A DNA stretch of 64,000 nt from Artemia franciscana (lineage: Eukaryota > Arthropoda > Branchiopoda > Anostraca > Artemiidae): contig NW_027062617.1 in NCBI RefSeq assembly GCF_032884065.1, positions 1,488,001 through 1,552,000 of the forward strand. Reading direction: 5' to 3'. Below are positions 61,261-64,000 of this stretch, piece after piece (position 1 is the stretch's first letter; each line of letters opens with the position of its first letter). The notes beneath the pieces were generated by a model. The model was not told the origin of the DNA. It saw nothing but the letters and a program-made list of their open reading frames with translations, and did no database searches. The translations under genes were made by a program, and so were the position numbers.

Positions 61261-64000
61261 CTGAAGATGCAGTTAGAAAGCTTCGCACAAATATCACAAA
61301 AGTTTCTGAAATACAGTTCGCCTCAATAGAAAATTGCTACGTGACCTTGAACTAAAATATTAAAAATGTGTTTTATTTTAAGACAAGTGATCAAATAATC
61401 TGTTTAAGAACATTAAATACGACCTAGCTGGATTAATGCTGAGTTTAAAAGTAAATTTAAACTTATAAGTCTAAATTCAAACAGTTCATATTACGTTATT
61501 TGCTCATCAGCATAATCAGCTAACAATACATTACAGTAATTTAGCCACAATTTTTAAAATCTGAAGTAGCTATAATGCTGTTTTGTAGCTATAATAAACC
61601 CTTAATACAGCTAAGAATCCTACCATAAATACTTAAAAAGTTTCTGTCATACTGCACCCCTCGCCAGAACATTACAAATATGACCTTGAAAGAGCGTGTT
61701 TAAAATGACTTTTCCAAAAATTCTGTAAGTTTAACCAACTTTTGACATCGAACGAATGTGAAATAATAAGATATTAAAGACAAATTTTATTCAAAGACAA
61801 ATGAACTAAATTTTTCTTTAGAAGAAATAAACACTGCGTAGCTAGATTAATTTTTCATTAAAAATAATTTTTTAACTTAGGAGTCCATAAATAATACATT
61901 GGACATTAAGTTATTTGCTTATCAGTATCAACACTAAAGCTCATTGAAAAATATAACGACATAAAAATGAAGTAAAACGTCATTTTGGAAACCTCTCTAC
62001 TTTCAGCTTAAGACCATTAAGCCTGTGTCATTTCAGGAAAACCATGCGGATTAGATTGATACGAAGTACCTTCGAAATGGTAAAAATAGTCAATTAGTTT
62101 TATAGCTAATTGATTAGTTTTCCCTGCCTTAGAAACTTATAATCAGGTAAAAAGTCAAATGGTTGAGGAACTATAAAACTTTTCGAAGAAAGGAACTATG
62201 TTTCAGAGCCCATTCCCCGAAAAAAGGGGCTATATCAGTTATAGTAAGAACCATTGAACAATTTTGTACATTATTCGCACACTTTACGTCACATTTTACC
62301 CGGGCATCGCTGGTTTTACGCCGTCTACGCTCGTATCACTAGGTTTTTCTTTTTTGAGTTAAATTAAAACAAACAATTTTTTGAACTGAAAGCAAGGAAC
62401 GACACTAAAACTTAAAACGAACAGAAATTATTCTGTATACGAAAGAGGCTGTCCCCTCCTCAACGCCTCGTTCTTTGCACTAAAGTTTGACTCTGCCACA
62501 ATTCTACTTTTTAAAACAATAAAAACTTTAGCGTAAAGAGCAAGAAGATGAGGGGGGCCCCTTGCATATACGGAATAGTTTCTGTTCGTATTTTGTTCCT
62601 TACTTTCAGTTAAAAAACTTGTTTTTTATTTAATTTCTGAATATTTGTCAACTAACGCAGGTTCGAATTTGGCTCACTGTACATGAAAATTAAAACAAAA
62701 TGTGCATATTAATTTCGGAAGATTTACTCCGTATATGAATGGGTGCCACCTCCTTATTACCTTATTACTCCCACCTCCTTATTACTCTTTATGCTAATGC
62801 TTGTAGCACTTGAAAAAAGCTTCCCATTCTAATTAAACGGCCCCAGTGTTTCAGTAAGCGCTCTTAAAAAACTGGGACTAACGGTCAACTATTAGCGTAG
62901 AGAGCAAGGCATTAAAGAAGGGGCAACCCTTCATATATGGAGGGGAAAACCTTCCCTCTCACGGAAAACTCCTTTGATGAAATTTAATCCAATGTGAAGT
63001 AAGCCCCCCCCCCAAGTCAAATTCCCTCCAGACAGTTCCATTCTCGCTGAGAATCCCTCTCCCTGTAAAATTGCTTGCCGACGATTCAGCCTAGGGTATC
63101 CAGGATTTTTTGGGGGGAGGGGGTGTTTATGTTTTTCTTGATTCCAAATATATAAGCACCATAAGGTTTAGTATTGCCAAACGAAAGTTACGGGCCTGAA
63201 AAAATTTGCCCGATGTTTGAAATAGGGGGAAATCCCTAAAATTCAAGGAATCCTAATGAAAATCACACCATCAGATTCAACGCATCAGAGAACCCTACTC
63301 TAGATTCTTCAAGCTCCTATCTGCAATAATGAGGGATTTTGCTATTTTTGCCAGAAGATAGATCACGGATGCATGTTTTTTTTTTCATAGATGATTGTAT
63401 CGAAATAATAGTCGTAGAAGATCGGGAGAGGGTGCATTCGAACAAAATTAAAAGTTTTAGTGCCAACATATGTGACCAAAAAGACTAGAGGGCAACTGGG
63501 CCCCCTCCAACATCCATTTTTTCCCCCAAAATTATCTGATCAAAACTTTGAGATAGCCATTTTGTCGGTATAATTGAAAGACCAAATAACTATGTTTTTA
63601 GGTATATGATGACCCCCCCCCCCCCACAGTCCGTGGGGAGAGGTTTGTAAGCTATGAAATTCGTCCATTGCTTACGCATAGTATTTGCTATCGGGAAGTA
63701 TACAGACTTTTTTTTTGGGGGGGGGAGAGGGGTTTATGCTTGTGGTGGATTTCTATAGGAAGAACCTTCCTTGGAGAGGAAAATTTCTGGGTGTGAATAT
63801 TACAGGGAAAATGTTTCACAGGGAAGATTTGACAGAGTTACTACACAAAATTCTTTTTAATTGTGTTACATCCCTTGCTAGATTTTTAATGTGGAGATGC
63901 TGCGGCGGAATTATCCAGGGGTTTTTTCCCACGTGTTTTGATTTCCGGGAAATAATTTCCACGTAAGGGTGCAATTCAGGAGTGACCGAAAATCGATTAG
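61261..64000. other. Mcr upstream intron, repeats only
   Basis: No further Mcr exon could be recognised, so MG1 to about MG5 lie beyond 64,000. Copies of the dispersed palindromic repeat (termini at about 62375 and 62615), its companion part in reverse (GATTCAACGCATCAGAGAAC at 63272) and a module like those at 42.3-43.0 kb (63480-63680) fill the right half. Two AT-rich blocks at about 61330-61540 and 61690-61920 resemble each other loosely. Confidence 0.5.

Overview
This is an intron-rich, AT-rich, repeat-laden nuclear window from an animal, most likely an arthropod and perhaps a crustacean (inference from the gene found and the transposon mix; the species cannot be fixed from sequence alone). 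It shows no prokaryotic gene organisation. Only about 4.5 percent of the window is host coding sequence.

One host gene is clearly visible. It lies on the minus strand from about 60,039 down to 10,706 and encodes a complement-like thioester-family macroglobulin. The best match is Macroglobulin complement-related (Mcr, also called TEP6). I reconstructed sixteen consecutive exons whose splice phases all agree (2,694 nt, exactly 898 codons), plus a terminal exon and a possible 13-nt microexon. Domain order, 5' to 3' along the minus strand, is: MG5/6-like end, insert, LDL-receptor class A module, MG7/MG8, CUB, alpha-helical thioester domain (TED), CUB return, receptor-binding domain (RBD), and a Cys-rich tail followed by a hydrophobic C-terminus. 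The canonical GCGEQ thioester is absent (GVEAE stands in its place), the LDLa module is intact, and the C-terminus looks membrane-anchored. The N-terminal exons lie beyond position 64,000. One exon covering the end of the RBD, expected between 11,000 and 16,713, was not found.

The rest is transposon-derived. 1-10.7 kb (downstream of Mcr): a decayed non-LTR retrotransposon on the minus strand (2.2-4.2 kb), part of which lies in a huge inverted repeat with arms of about 2.27 kb (3,547-5,823 and 6,080-8,350). Each arm carries the same hAT-type MITE. 11.3-16.7 kb: a second LINE family on the minus strand and unexplained plus-strand coding-like sequence. 16.7-41.7 kb: Mcr exons separated by introns containing a hAT (ZBED5/Buster-like) element with 8-bp target duplication, a piggyBac transposase relic, a long (TA)n tract, a tandem duplication, palindromic repeats and a long-TIR MITE. 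41.7-51.4 kb: a nested cluster in which a LINE is broken by a Penelope-like element (GIY-YIG endonuclease, long inverted repeats, 12-bp target duplication) and by an antisense LINE fragment. 51.4-64 kb: further Mcr exons, a second copy of the long-TIR MITE, more LINE 3' ends, a 59-base poly(A) tract and several copies of a palindromic repeat family.

I saw no new operon-like or defence system. The most notable points are the thioester-less macroglobulin with its tail module, the giant palindrome, and the nested Penelope-like insertion.
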